A stretch of 64,000 nt of DNA from Enoplolaimus lenunculus (lineage: Eukaryota; Nematoda; Enoplea; Enoplida; Thoracostomopsidae): positions 310,001 through 374,000 of the forward strand of contig JASANG010000621.1 of assembly GCA_030248215.1 (NCBI GenBank), written 5' to 3'. Below are positions 23,552-35,814 of this stretch, piece after piece. A model generated the notes under the pieces. The model did not search any database. It had not been told where the DNA came from and saw only the letters and a program-made list of their open reading frames with translations. The translations under genes were made by a program, and so were the position numbers. Each line of letters starts with the position of its first letter. Position 1 is the stretch's first letter.

Positions 23552-26500
23552 TTAGTAACAATCTAAATCTTTAACAGTATAGTTTCTAAGCATACAAATA
23601 TCATCCAGTAATCGTTCGGGGTCAAAATAATACAAATAACAATCAATTTGAGCATCTTTGATTACCAATTCCAAATCAACCGAAGCCAGCGTTTTCATTT
23701 CCGTTCTCATTTCCTCATTCAATTCTATTTTTTTATTTCCGACATCGTCATTATTTCCTTCATCCTTTTGCGCTTCCCTTACGATACACTGAATAGGCTC
23801 ATTTTGTTCACCCCCACCACTTGTTTGCTTGTCACATCCACTTCGGTTCAAAGAGCTCGCATCTAATTTAGGTATCTTCACATCTGGGCTAGTTATATTT
23901 TCGTCCATATTGACAACTGTCGTATCGCCTGATTTTAACCCCTGCCATTCTCGCTGAAACCCATCCAAATCCCGCGCTTTACGCAACCAAAGCCAAACCT
24001 CGTGTGCTAACGCACAAGTGTAAATTAAACTATGTCCGTCAAGTACCATCGCTTTAATCGCAATCCAAAACCCATAACTGCCCAAATAATCCCACCTTCT
24101 ACCTACTCGAAGCAAACCCAACTCAACTTCTTTACAATCCACTGTTGAAGGACTTGTCATTGCTGTAGCTTGATACCTAGACAGCAAGCTATCTGCTCCA
24201 TCCATACCCCGTATATTTATGTGCACACCACTGCCCATGCTAGCTTTCTCGTTATCCACTAAACCATTTTCTGCAACTTCGTGACAACCAGACCTCCCAA
24301 TCTTGCCCGTATCACTCGTTAATCCATTTTCCGGATACCTTGGCTCACTTGGCATATTTTCAACAGGTCTAGCATTACCATCACCGCCATCACATAATTC
24401 TATCTTCGAATTACCAGCAAAACACTGCTCCTTGTTTACCGAATAGCCCCAAATAGCTCGCATCAGATCCACTGCTGCTTCTTTGACAACGCCGTCACAA
24501 TCATCTGATAAATTGATTAGTACATTTTTAATTGATGCAGCCAAATTTGCATCTAACGGTTCGTGTTCGTAAACCCCTTTCGCGAATAGCAACATTTGAG
24601 CTTGCAGATGTTTTGACGAGTTCAAGCTTAACGTATCAAATCTATCGAGCAACTTTGAGCACCACAAAGTCTGAAAAAATTAGTTTACCGTTGTACAAAC
24701 GATATCTTAAGATGCGTAAACAACTCTCATACGTACATTGTTATAAAATCTGTCTCTTCCTTCTTGAATTTTACGCAATATTAAACGGCAACAATTTCGA
24801 AGATAAAAAAAATTAGAAATAATATATACATTTAAAAGACAATCAGGGTGCAACCGGAATTACAATTTACCGGAACCGGAACCGGAATTTGAAAATTTTA
24901 CCGGAACCGGAAAATGAAAAATGCATTTCACCAAAAATTTCATTTTAATCTTATTTTTTGCTCTATTATTTGTGAAATAACCTTAGTCGAACATAGGTAT
25001 TTATTTTATTTGTTGTATTTTAGATTTTCATCATCGACTGAAGTGAAATCCACCATCAATGGCTTATATTCGGAGTACAAGTGGCTTTCAAAAGAGATTC
25101 TTAAAAATTAGCAATGTTAAGAAAACGGCCAAATTATAATACCGGAATTTTTAAATCCGGTAAAAATTTACCGGAACCGGAACCGGAAGGTGAAAAAATG
25201 CCGGAACCGGAACCGGAATTCCGGTTGCACCCTGAAGACAATATCGTAAACCATTTTGTAAACAGTATAGCATTATGGCCGACCTCAATTGCAATTTCAG
25301 CTGCAATACACAATTCTTATCTGAACGTTAAACCAATAAAAATCTACAGAAATACCCACCCTAACTTAAAATTTTGAAAAGATTGTGAAGCAAGCTAGCA
25401 ACAGCATTTACAACACTATGATAATTTAGATTATGTAGCTATGGTAGAAAGCATTAGAACTGAAACATTAAAACATTTGAGAGTTTAGTACACATCATAA
25501 TTTAACTACAAGAAATACATTAACTTACCTGATCGCACTCAACCTGAGCCAGCATTCTGCTCCACATCAAATTTGTTTTCTGGCATCGCGCAAACTTTGT
25601 AAAGAATTTCAAGACAGCAATTTTAGCTTCGTTTGCAACTTTGAATTCTTCTTCATCAGACAGAACCATTACAAACAGTGATGCAGTAATTTTTGGATAA
25701 TCTATAACCAACTAAACTCAGGCAGTTGCTTATCCTATTAAGTTGAACAATTTATACTTACTGGGGTCCAGGCGAAAGCTTTCTTCCATAACAAAAATGG
25801 AAGAACGAAGAGGCCACACTTAAACAAGAGTATGCAACTCTGTACAACTGTATTCTGTATGAATGGCTTTTCACTAATTAAGTGACACGAGAGTTAAACC
25901 TTTATTCCAAAGCATTTCGTATGTAGCTTGTTAATAAAAGTTTGTCATTTTTAATCTTATGCAAGTTTTAAAAACCCACTGCGCAATAGTTTGCAAGAAG
26001 TTATAAGTAGAGTTGCCTCGGGGTCTAGAATTTTACCGGGCCAGGGCCAAAGTTGGACCCAAGGTCACGGTGCCGGCGTCGGCGACGATATCAATCGGGG
26101 CCAAGTTAGAACACCTTCACATAACTATCAACATGAGCAACGATATACGTAATATCAAGAGTGAATGATTTTTACAAGAGTGTGCAACTGGGTAAATTCT
26201 GTGCACAAACAACGTACCCATCGCACGTTGCGTTTTTGGCCTACCCACCCCCTCATTTGGGAGGGGGTACGTTGAAACAATACTTTGAATTTTAGCTAAA
26301 ATCGCTCCGATTATATTTTAACAACTATGTTTACTGTATAGTTTAAGTGGTCAATACCCCCCCCCCAAATCCGGGGGGGGGTACAAAAAATGCAACGCGT
26401 GCTGGTACACTTTGTGTCATGCACTATTGCGTCAGATGCACACTCTTCTGCAGTTGGACATCATCCACTCTTGGTAGCATGTATATGGTGGGTAACTTAC

Positions 26501-29500
26501 AGTGGGAAAATAAACAGTCTACATTATATTGTGTACTGTATACAGCAAACCGCAGGAAAATAAACAATACGGTGTACAGTAATTTTTTGTGATTTTATGT
26601 TTTTGAAATTGAAACGAGAACGGTGCTTGATAAAATTGATTTTCATGCAAGTCAATTAAGAATAGTATATAAAAACTGGCCCCGGTTAGGACACGGCGGG
26701 ACATCTTTAGTTATAAGTTTCCAATTTAAACATTACCAAAACCAGAATATCAACACTAGAACCGGATATCGATTATTAACAGCACCTGGATATTCGCGCA
26801 ACAGTTCTGCTTTATAACTTTAATAGTAGCATCACCTCGCAGAAAAACGACAACGATATGTACATATACTTTTGCATTAACAGTTTAATTATACAGCTTA
26901 TGTCATACATTTCAGCGATAAATATAGGAGAACTTAGAGCAGGCAACACCAGAATCGAATGTCGATTTTATCCATGCCCGAATATCCGGTCGCATACTAC
27001 TCACCATTCCGGTCACAGATCAAATTTGCTACTTGCAACTCTGAACAAATCACGGTCAACATTTCCATTATCGAATCTAGCGTTTCCCAATCTTGCTCAT
27101 AGCTTGATTCCCAATTTGCCGGCCCAGTTTCATCTAAGCTGGTACCACTACCAGCACCCGTCAGCCGAAACCAACGGCACAACCCAATGATTTTGTCTAC
27201 GTAAGTTTGAAGTAGTTTTGAGTCGCTTTGAGCTATCACAGATTTTAATCCCACTGTTGACACGAAATTGGCTTGTTCTTTAAATAACTGAAAAACAAAA
27301 AACAACAAGCATGTTACGATACAAATTCAAAAACAAACACCAACAGATTCCACCAGTTAGTAACAGGTTTTAAGAAATTTTTATAATAATTGCAAAACTG
27401 TTCCAAAAAATTGACTAACAAAACCGTATTCTTACCGATTGCGTTACAATTTTCTTCATTGAAAAATCCAACATATAGCTACACAACTTGCAGCATTCCA
27501 AACATATTTCTGGCACTAAAACACAAACCTTACAGTTGCTTGGAAACAAAACATAGGAGAATATTACATTAATTTTTACACTAACATTAAGCATGTAAAG
27601 AACTGATATTGAGCAATGAAATTCTCAATCAGCAAACGACTGACCTATGGGTTGGCATTAAAACAAACGACTTGTAGGCCAAAGTACAGTATAAATTCTG
27701 TTTCCGTAATGTGTTTGCAGGCTACGGTTTCAACTTAAGGTTTCAATTCCTGCTACCACCAATATTAATCACAATTATTTAGCGCCAGTTTACACAATAT
27801 GGAATTCAACTCCACGCTAGTTTTGACTCTCATATCCCATTCACACACGCACCTTTTGGCGCACGTGAGTGGAGATTTAGACGTAAAATTGTTTATATAC
27901 AACCAATTTACACGTGTTTTCAGTGAGTATATCGCCATACCCACCGCCGTTGCATTTCTACTGCTTCCGTGTCTCCAAACGTTCATAAAACCGTAGAACT
28001 CCACTTACCAGTGCTATACTTTTCAGCAACACTTTTCAACAATGCCAGTGAACAAAAAATCATCTTGTGGAACTTGATTTTACTGATATCCATTCGCATA
28101 ATGTCAGACACCGTATTTACCAATGCCACTAAGATTTGCTAAATAAAAATGGCAAACAAATAATCACAACAAACCAACTTATATTTATTTTTCGATTTTC
28201 ACGCCGCGCCAAATAGTTGCAGCTTAAATTTCCGTAATCAGGGAGTAGGTATTATTGTGAAATTAATGTTACACACTACATTTGATCAATTAACTACTGC
28301 AATGCGTGCCTTTCATTATATGTACGATCCGAGACTGCTAGTAAACACTAAAATATGCCGTTGACCCCCTCAATTGGAGGGGTTACCATAGAAGAAGGTA
28401 CGCGTGATGCTATATAGAATGAACTGCTAAGAAGTGAGTGTCACATTTCAAAATACTTTAACAAGAGTATGCAACAGGGTACATTCTGCGTAGGAACGAC
28501 CGTACACACCACCCAACAAGTAGTGTTTGTAAAAATATACCATTATCGACCTTTGTTAGTAGGTATTTAAACAAACGAACACTGCAGAATCTGCTTACCT
28601 GAAACTTTACATGGAAGTAGATTATTCCAAGTTCAAAATAATGTGCAGATTTTTTAACCTCATACGGGCAAAGGTTTTTCACTTACTGTATCCTGCGACC
28701 CGTCCAGTGTAATTTCTTTCATACATCGCAACGCTAACAGTATAGTTGGCAAGCTAACATGCAGCAAACCGGCTTTAGTTGTGTCAGAAACTTCGAAGTT
28801 AATATCCCTGAGATTGATTGAGAGATCAGACAGTCCTTTACGGCACATCAATAAAATATTTGAAAAGTAAGCGGAATTGGATGCAGTACACTGATACTTG
28901 CGTTTGCTAAAATATAAAATGGCTTAATTCCATGACAGTAGCCAGAAGGCACAATTTGAAATGGTTCATTTCAATCATAAATGGTTAAAATTCTAACGTG
29001 CCTTTCGCATGCATGTACGTACTAGTTCTTCTCGGGAAATGTCAAAATCGTGCAAAATACGTTCAGGCCAAGTTTCTAGGATTGCCCATTTATAGGGGGT
29101 AACCGCAACCTCTCCTTGGCTCATACGTTATGTGTAACCTCTCCTTGGCTCACGCGTTACTAACCCTACCGCCATCTAAAAATAAGAGCCGAGATCGAGA
29201 ATTTTGAAATAAACACCCGAAGACTGTTTACGAAAACTTAAAAATTAAGAAATCTACTTGGAATAAATAAATAAATAACGTACGCTAATGCAGAACACAC
29301 ATAAATCACCGAATTAGCATAGTTTAAGAAATTCAGTACGTTTTCAAACACCACGTGTTGTTGCAATCTAAAAATATCACAGAAGAAAACAATTCCATCA
29401 ATAATATAATACGTTGTTCTGAAAGATGATATTTTCATTGATTCCCCTAGATTGCATCCCTTAAGCATTTCGTTTTTGCTAGAAACTTGCCTTTCCAAAT

Positions 29501-32500
29501 CCTAATACTTCCCGTCGGTCCCGTAGCCAGAGAAAAACCAGATCGGAACTCAGCCCCTCTAGGATATCTCAAATTGTTTTGGATCGCCTGTCAGATTGAG
29601 CCGGTTACGGAGGGAAGCTAGTCCCCGTTCTTTCCCAAAAGCGTTACAACTGAGAATATAACATCGTAGGTATGCAGGATAAACTTACCTCGAAGCTCTG
29701 ACCAAACCAGCCAACAATTCACACATATTCGACATCGGAAATCCTTTGTTTCTCAAAGCACTTTCGTTAAGCAACCACACTAAGTGAGCAACTATTTCAA
29801 CTTGGCTTAACCTCGGTCCCGCCAGCTCCGTACAGAACCCTTCAAATTCCAATCCAGCTTCTTCCCACACCTTTAATACAACTACTAAAAACCGGCAAAT
29901 CTGATCTAAGGCTGTAAATCCAATCTGTTCAAGCTGGTTCCCTTGATTCAAGCCAAAAATAAAATTCGCCCTTCCGGTGTCCATAATAATAGCAATAGCA
30001 TTTTGCAAAAATGCACGCTCGTGCCGTTGCTTATGGTTTGTGAGTGCAATCTCAATGCAATCCTGCGCACAACGCTGTACGAATATACTGCAATCACGAA
30101 TTGCTAAAGTCAGCATTGTTGGATTGACAAAATAGCTCAAGTCTTTTGACGTGCAGCCGCCTAAAATATAAATATTACAATAATTATGAAGCGCAAATAT
30201 GCAGTACAACTCAAAATCTCTATTTACCAGACGTAGTGAAATTATATTTTTTGAGCGAAGCTCAGTATGATTAAATTAGAAAGTCGGAATCTCTGTGTTT
30301 AGTCTCGCTCAACTACGCTACAATGTTTCTAATATATGACCTGCGATGCTAAATTCTTCAATAAAAATGTACCAAAAAGTTCCATTAAATTTCTACTATA
30401 GAATGGTACGACACTACGACCATATGGACAACAGAATGCGACCAGATATCGGGCTCCGGCAAAAAATGAACGTGCGGCTCCGGCTCCGGCCGGATATTAG
30501 ATTATCCGAATCCGGAACTTTTTTGGTATACGGTCGCAACCTGATGGATATCTAAATGTCTGAATTCATACATAGTTTTAATACGCAATTGCTAACCAGG
30601 ATATCAGCTTAAATTAACGGAAACATCAATTTAACACCAGAAATCATAAATAATTGGTATCCAATTTAGCAACAGGGCCTGAAAACATAACCAGCTAATT
30701 TCGCATCTTAAGAGTTCCGTAATGGCCCATAATGTGCTGCCACGCAGGAAACAAACTAACCTGTTAGCAGATCTTTGTGTGCCAACACCCACGCATGTCT
30801 GACTGATGCATCTTGCCATAATCTTTCGACTTGCGATAACTGAACACTCAACCGTTCCAGTGAAGTTTCGGTGACAAAACTAACCTAAAACAAAAATATC
30901 GAAAGTACACTATCGCCATGTTTTCCTTACACTTGTCGCCAAAGTCTGATAAAGAACCGCTAGTAAACCAGAAATGCTTACGATTACCAGGCAATTTTTA
31001 TCGGATATCCGAAATTAAATATTTATTATTTAACTGCTTCAGTAGTCGGGGTTTTCAGTTTAAAAGATGGTACACAGTCTAAATAAATACTTGCGTTGAC
31101 CACCTGAAATTGAGTTGATATGGTTCCTCTCCGACTGATTTAAACCAATGTAACAGGTATTCTACCGAATGTCACCCTTCCTTCGAACTATTATATCCAT
31201 GAGCTGTTTACGTTCCAAGAAGAAAGAACCACATTGAAATTTACTTACGCTTAATTGTACAAACGTCAGCCCGTGTTATTTTCAGTGGTGCCCTGCTTTC
31301 TCACAGTAGAGAATGTTTAAATCTTAGACAAATTATTTTGCTTGGACTTAAGGGTAAGCGTTGTTTTAAACTTGCACTTATTACGCTAAGAAGGTTTAAT
31401 CTTAGGAATATGCTTTAGTTGTTACATTGCTAAAAGTTAAATCGGTCGAAATGTTCAGGACCCACTCTAATCTAAATATGTCGGAACATAATGCCGATCT
31501 GGCTCATCATAACGTCGGAACATAATGCCGATCTGGCTCATCATAACCTCCCATTTATTCAGATTCCTCGCACCCAAAAACCCTCCAGTAACCTTAATAA
31601 TTTGTGAAATAATATAAAAAACAGTTATTTAGGCTTATCAATTAAGCAAATATGCAAATTAGCTATTAGCTAACTACTCAATTATCAGTTTTGGAGGTTT
31701 GTAAACAATTTATTCAGATTTCTCGGGTCCAAAAACCCTTTCAAACAAGAAAAGTTGAGATTTTTTGGACAGACAGACGGACAGACATCCACCCCGTCGA
31801 CCCCAGAGTACAAAACATAAAACGCTTCGAGAAACTCCAAGCTTGGCTCGGAGTTTCGTTTCGCTCAATTAGTGAAATATTTTTAAAAGTCCTAATTTAG
31901 GCTTATCAATTATGCTAATATGCAAATTAGTTATTAGCTAGCTATTCACATATCGGTTATGGAGGTTTGTAAACAATTTATTCGGATTTCTCGTACCCGA
32001 AAACCCTTTAGTACTGAAATTACATTGCTTGTAACCCTAAGAATTAGTGAAATACAGTAAAAAGTCCTAAAGTAGACTTAACGAATTATGCAAATTTTTA
32101 GCCTGTAGCTAATAAACGGCTTAAAATTTTAAAACCCCAATGCGACGTTAACTTCCCAGGATAATAAGCTTTCAAACAAAAAGGTTTATCAAAATCGGTT
32201 CATCCTGAGATTCTTTTCGGACAGCCAAACATACAGACGGACGGACGGACATCCACCTTTCGACTCCCAAGTACAAAACATAAAACGTTTCACTCAACAA
32301 GTATATCTAAAAATGTATAATTTTGCGTTTTTTTCGAATAATATGTTTGCTGTAAAGAATTAATTATCGGGAAACTAAATAAATAAACATAACTAAATAA
32401 ATAAACATACATACATATTCAATTCACCTGAGCACCTCTAAACCAAAATCCCGACTGTCAAGACTCCTGATGAAACCGATTAATTATATGACCAAAACTA

Positions 32501-33455
32501 TGGCTACACATGTACCTTTCCTATCATTTTGGTTGTTATTTTCAACATAGTCACCGCACCAAAAACTGACAATTTTTCCGTCACAAATTCTTCGCTCGAC
32601 CACGAATCGAACACTGTCTTTGAAATACAACAGTCTAAAAATAATCTAATATAGAGGAATTGTACGATGCGCCGAACGGTATACAAACTTTTGAATTTTC
32701 TAATACAAATTTTTTTGGTCTTTGAAAGCAGAATTTATGACATCACCCTAGCAAAAGAACAGAACCACACTTGTCGTTCAGAACTATGTAAAAGACGATA
32801 AAAATTTACATATTTTAATGTAAAGGAACATTTATAGCAGCCGGCACCTCGTCCTATTTTCCTAAAACTAACATGTGACATAAGCTTCCACGAAATCTAT
32901 CAACTTATTGGCCCATGTCACTTGAAGGGGCGTCCACGTTTCTGGTGGGTCTATAAAAGGGCAGGTTTAGATTCTAGATAACATTTTTTTGCTTAGGCTT
33001 AGGAACACATTTTTACAACGCTTAGGCTTAGGCTTATGAATACGCTTAATCTGCTGTTACGCCCCTTAAAGTATTAACATTGGCCAACTTATTGATGCCG
33101 ACGTATCGCCTAAAACAGGTCGCATGCTTCAACTTCGTTTCAACACCGTGTACAGTTTGTAAGCCTACACATAACTAATCCAGGAACTCCAAACTAGCGC
33201 AATATGCGTCAGAACAATTAAAAGATGGTAAAAAGGATATCTTACAAGTGCCCACGCTCCTACAAACATACCTGCGACATGAGTTTCAACAAAATCCACC
33301 AACTTATTAATATAGGTATCGTCTATAGTCGTTCGCTCACTCCATTCATAACTCAACAGTAACGTTTCAAGGGCGTTCAACAATTTCGGATGCACTCGGT
33401 CATGATCTATTTGAACTGAATTTCCGGAGGATAAGGATACAGGCTGGTCTTTCAT
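23552..33455 (-). CDS. BRAT1: BRAT1-like HEAT-repeat protein (Integrator INTS11 / ATM partner), 10 exons
   Basis: Exons in transcript order: 33455-33272, 32634-32516, 30884-30761, 30160-29689, 28906-28687, 28138-28009, 27515-27436, 27287-27005, 25701-25529, 24670-23552. All are GT-AG and the phases run 1,0,1,2,0,1,0,1,0 without a stop, giving 967 aa (human BRAT1 is about 820). The N-terminus DDTYINKLVDFV resembles the DDT-x-x-EKLLDWF stretch of vertebrate BRAT1. The body is helical and HEAT-like. A polar, probably disordered stretch begins in the last exon (about residues 690-770). The C-terminus, LLDDICML...KDLDCY, matches the vertebrate pattern SLLQDML...DCY. BRAT1 is known as a regulator of ATM/DNA-damage signalling and as a chaperone-like partner of the INTS9-INTS11 endonuclease. 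Assignment rests on recalled end similarity plus architecture. Several transposons sit in its introns. Confidence 0.82.
24836..25242. mobile_element. hAT-like MITE, CCGGAACCGG family, with perfect 8-bp duplication (copy 1)
   Basis: The element is 24844-25234, beginning CAGGGTGCAACCGG and ending CCGGTTGCACCCTG, with CCGGAACCGG units just inside both ends. Direct repeats AAGACAAT at 24836-24843 and 25235-25242 are identical. It lies in the last intron of BRAT1. The interior is nearly identical to the copy at 47696-48080, suggesting recent amplification. Confidence 0.92.
26157..26475. mobile_element. Foldback repeat with GTACCC/poly-G-C subterminal blocks
   Basis: The outer ends are inverted (AGAGTGAATGAT against ATCATCCACTCTT). 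Inside are inverted blocks with CCACCCCCTC and a run of nine C, then nine G. Relatives occur at about 28360-28520 and 63150-63436. It lies in an intron of BRAT1. No coding capacity. Confidence 0.6.
31476..32310. repeat. Degenerate tandem repeats in BRAT1 intron 2
   Basis: First, a roughly 34-base unit (starting TCGGAACATAATGCC) occurs twice in a row at about 31476-31545. Then a unit of about 220-250 bases, beginning TAGGCTTATCAATTA and containing GGTTTGTAAACAATTTATTC and a GGACAGACAGACGGACAG-like tract, occurs two to three times with divergence between about 31630 and 32300. Confidence 0.65.
32868..33125 (-). pseudogene. Decayed duplicate of the 3' part of BRAT1 exon 1, split by a MITE
   Basis: On the minus strand, sequence at 33086-33120 plus 32868-32909 reads INKLIDFVEAYV across the break. 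This parallels INKLVDFVETHV at the end of BRAT1 exon 1 (33272-33310). The copy is preceded by a plausible acceptor (TGTTTTAG) but has no donor at the matching place: the region that is GCAGGTATG in exon 1 reads ACATGTTAG here. It is split by the GGCC-ended MITE at 32910-33085. It is probably non-functional. Confidence 0.6.
32902..33093. mobile_element. GGCC-ended MITE with TTAGGC-like arrays and perfect 8-bp duplication
   Basis: The element is 32910-33085, from GGCCCATGTCACTTGAAGGGGCG to the inverse CGCCCCTTAAAGTATTAACATTGGCC. It is flanked by AACTTATT at 32902-32909 and 33086-33093. The interior holds CTTAGGCTTAGG units. It interrupts the duplicated BRAT1 exon 1 fragment. Confidence 0.88.
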
Positions 33456-33570
33456 ATTTCAACACCGAATAGTAAACAATACACGCTGATAGGCTTGTAT
33501 TCTAAAAAGAATAGTACGTGTAAGCCGTTGGCAATAAATTTTTATCAAGTCAGTCTCGTTGTGAAAACAA

Positions 33571-35814
33571 ATAATGCGTCGTCCACAATTATTCGCGTAC
33601 GCGTTGTGGAATTTTGCGTCGACTGTAGACGACTGCCATCTACTATATTTACAACGGACGGCAGTTAGTTGTACTATATTTTTCAATTTTTGAAATTTTT
33701 AAAATTTCAATAGACGATTGCTATTTTTCGCCTACCTACCGTCTACGCCTGCTGTAAATTTGAAAAAAGGCAATCGTTTTTGATGGTACTAACAACATGT
33801 GAGATATCGTCTAAAGCGTAGTTTTAAACTTATAGTAGCCGTCAACAGGTGCGCTAGCTTAAGGTACTGCAGTTGTCGATGAGAGTTTTAAACAAAACAG
33901 CTTAGACACTTGCCCTTAGCAAATTAAATATAGCAGCTGTCAATGAGAATTTATGCAAATACGGCGACCGTCTACGGCTTTTAAGGTTCGCAAACTTGAA
34001 ATTTTCTAAAAATGTATTGTTTTTTCGCAGATCCAGAAAAAGGGGCCTGTGCAATTTCTGAAAAAGGGGGGAATTGCACTAGAAAACACTGGCGAGCAAA
34101 GAGAGCGAGAAACTGAATGCCGGCGGGCGAGTACAAACTTTGTTTGCCTAGACCAGTATGGCAGACGCGTTGTACGGATCCTCTATTGTTGTGTGCTTTT
34201 TCTTTCATATTTTCTTTTGCGCACTATCAAGTCTGCCCATTTGCTTTTTAATAGGGGCGTCCAGGTTTTTGGTGGGTAAGAGTGGGTATAGATTCAAGAT
34301 TTACATTTTTTGCTAGGCTAAAGGCTTAGGCTTATAGGAACACTTTTTTCAACGCTTAGGCTTAGGTTCCGTTTTGTTCATTTTTTAGTATCTTGATTAC
34401 GTGTTTGTCCGGCCTGCCGTATCTCTGCTGAATGTGTATTTGCAACTATACCTACACTGAAGCATATTGTTTTTTGCTTGTATTTTCCTGTTACTTTGGA
34501 ATTCTTGTAGTTGAAAATATGTTTAAAAATAGTTGTATTGCTTTTTTAAAAGTAAACGCCTATCAAACTTCTTAATATATACACCTCACGGAGAGCAAGC
34601 ACGAAAAGGGAACGCGCACGCGGAGTTCAAATGGGAAAGCAGAAAAGAGGGGTATGAAATAGTCCAGGCCAAGGGGATACAGTTTGCCCATGTATAGAAC
34701 AAGGCCGGAACTCCACAAATTGAAAATTTTGGCAATACACGCTCGGACAATTTTTTATAGATTTAAAAACTTTAGAATATACGCCAATTTTTCTTTTTAA
34801 ATGAAAAATTTTCAAAATGGAAAATACCGGAAAATTCCGGTGAAAAAATATCGGATTTTTCTACCGGCTACCGGAACCGGAATTCCGGTTGCACCCTGAC
34901 TCAACTATAGTCAGAAATTTTTTGCCGCTTCCCCCCCGCAAGGTAGGCTGTCCTGCGCCAACACACTGCAACTTTTATTTTTTTACAAATACACATAACA
35001 AACATGCAATAGAGCACAGCACGTATTGGAAGAACATGGGAATGCAAATCCTGTCCAATGTACTTTTAGGGGCGTAACAGCAAATTAAGCGTATTCCTAA
35101 GCCTAAGCCTAAGCCTAAGCGTTGCAAAAATGTGTTTATTAAGCCTAAGCCTAAGCCTAAGCAAAAAATGTAATCTAGAATCTAAACCTGTTCTTTTATA
35201 GACCACCAGGAACTTGGACGCCCCTTATTGTCCCCATAAATTTTTTTAGAACCGAAATGACTACAAACTACGCTGGCTATTTTAGGCCAACAATTCTTTT
35301 TTTAAAATATACCTCCGAAGTTTTGTACGACACAGAAATTCGACCACGCATGGCCTGTTTCATATTCGTATTGCACGTTTAAAAAATTTGAATCTAGAAA
35401 AGTTTGGTACAACATTGCGTAGACAGCTACCGTATCAAAATTTTCGGGCTGTCGTCTACGCTGCTCAGTTTGAACATATAGCAACTGTAGTCGCGTGTTC
35501 AAATTATAGGGGCAGCCGTCTACAGCTTTGAAACGAAAAATAGTAGCCGTCAACGATGGGCTATTTCTAACTTCAGTAGTTGTCAGCATTTACTATATAA
35601 AAGAAACCCATAGACAGTTGCTGTTTAAAAATTTAACCAAATTTTAAAAATGAAAAATTATTTTTGAAAAATTGAAAAGCACTGAAGGTTGCTATAAAAT
35701 TTTCGCAAAGGCAGCTGTTGTAGCTTTACTAATCACGAACCCGTTAAGGGCAGTCGTCTACGGTCGACGCAAAATTCCACAACGCGTACGCGAATAATTG
35801 TGGACGACGCATAA
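33571..35814. mobile_element. Foldback DNA transposon with ~70-bp inverted ends, upstream of BRAT1
   Basis: The left arm, 33571-33637 (ATAATGCGTCGTCCACAATT onward), is repeated inverted at 35747-35814 with very few differences. Inside are many scattered GTAGACGGCTGC/GCAGTCGTCTAC-like subterminal repeats. Nested pieces include a GGGGCGTCC core (34252-34380), its inverted partner (35066-35230) and a hAT end (34820-34898, ending CCGGTTGCACCCTG). There is no transposase-length open frame. The left end is only about 115 bases from the BRAT1 start codon, so the BRAT1 promoter/5' UTR is probably in or beside it. Confidence 0.75.

Noticed and set aside
24914..25377. Two open frames of 65 and 87 codons in BRAT1 intron 9
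   Set aside because: They lie within or across the hAT-like MITE; the same peptide appears in the copy at 47772-47969 because the repeat is the same.
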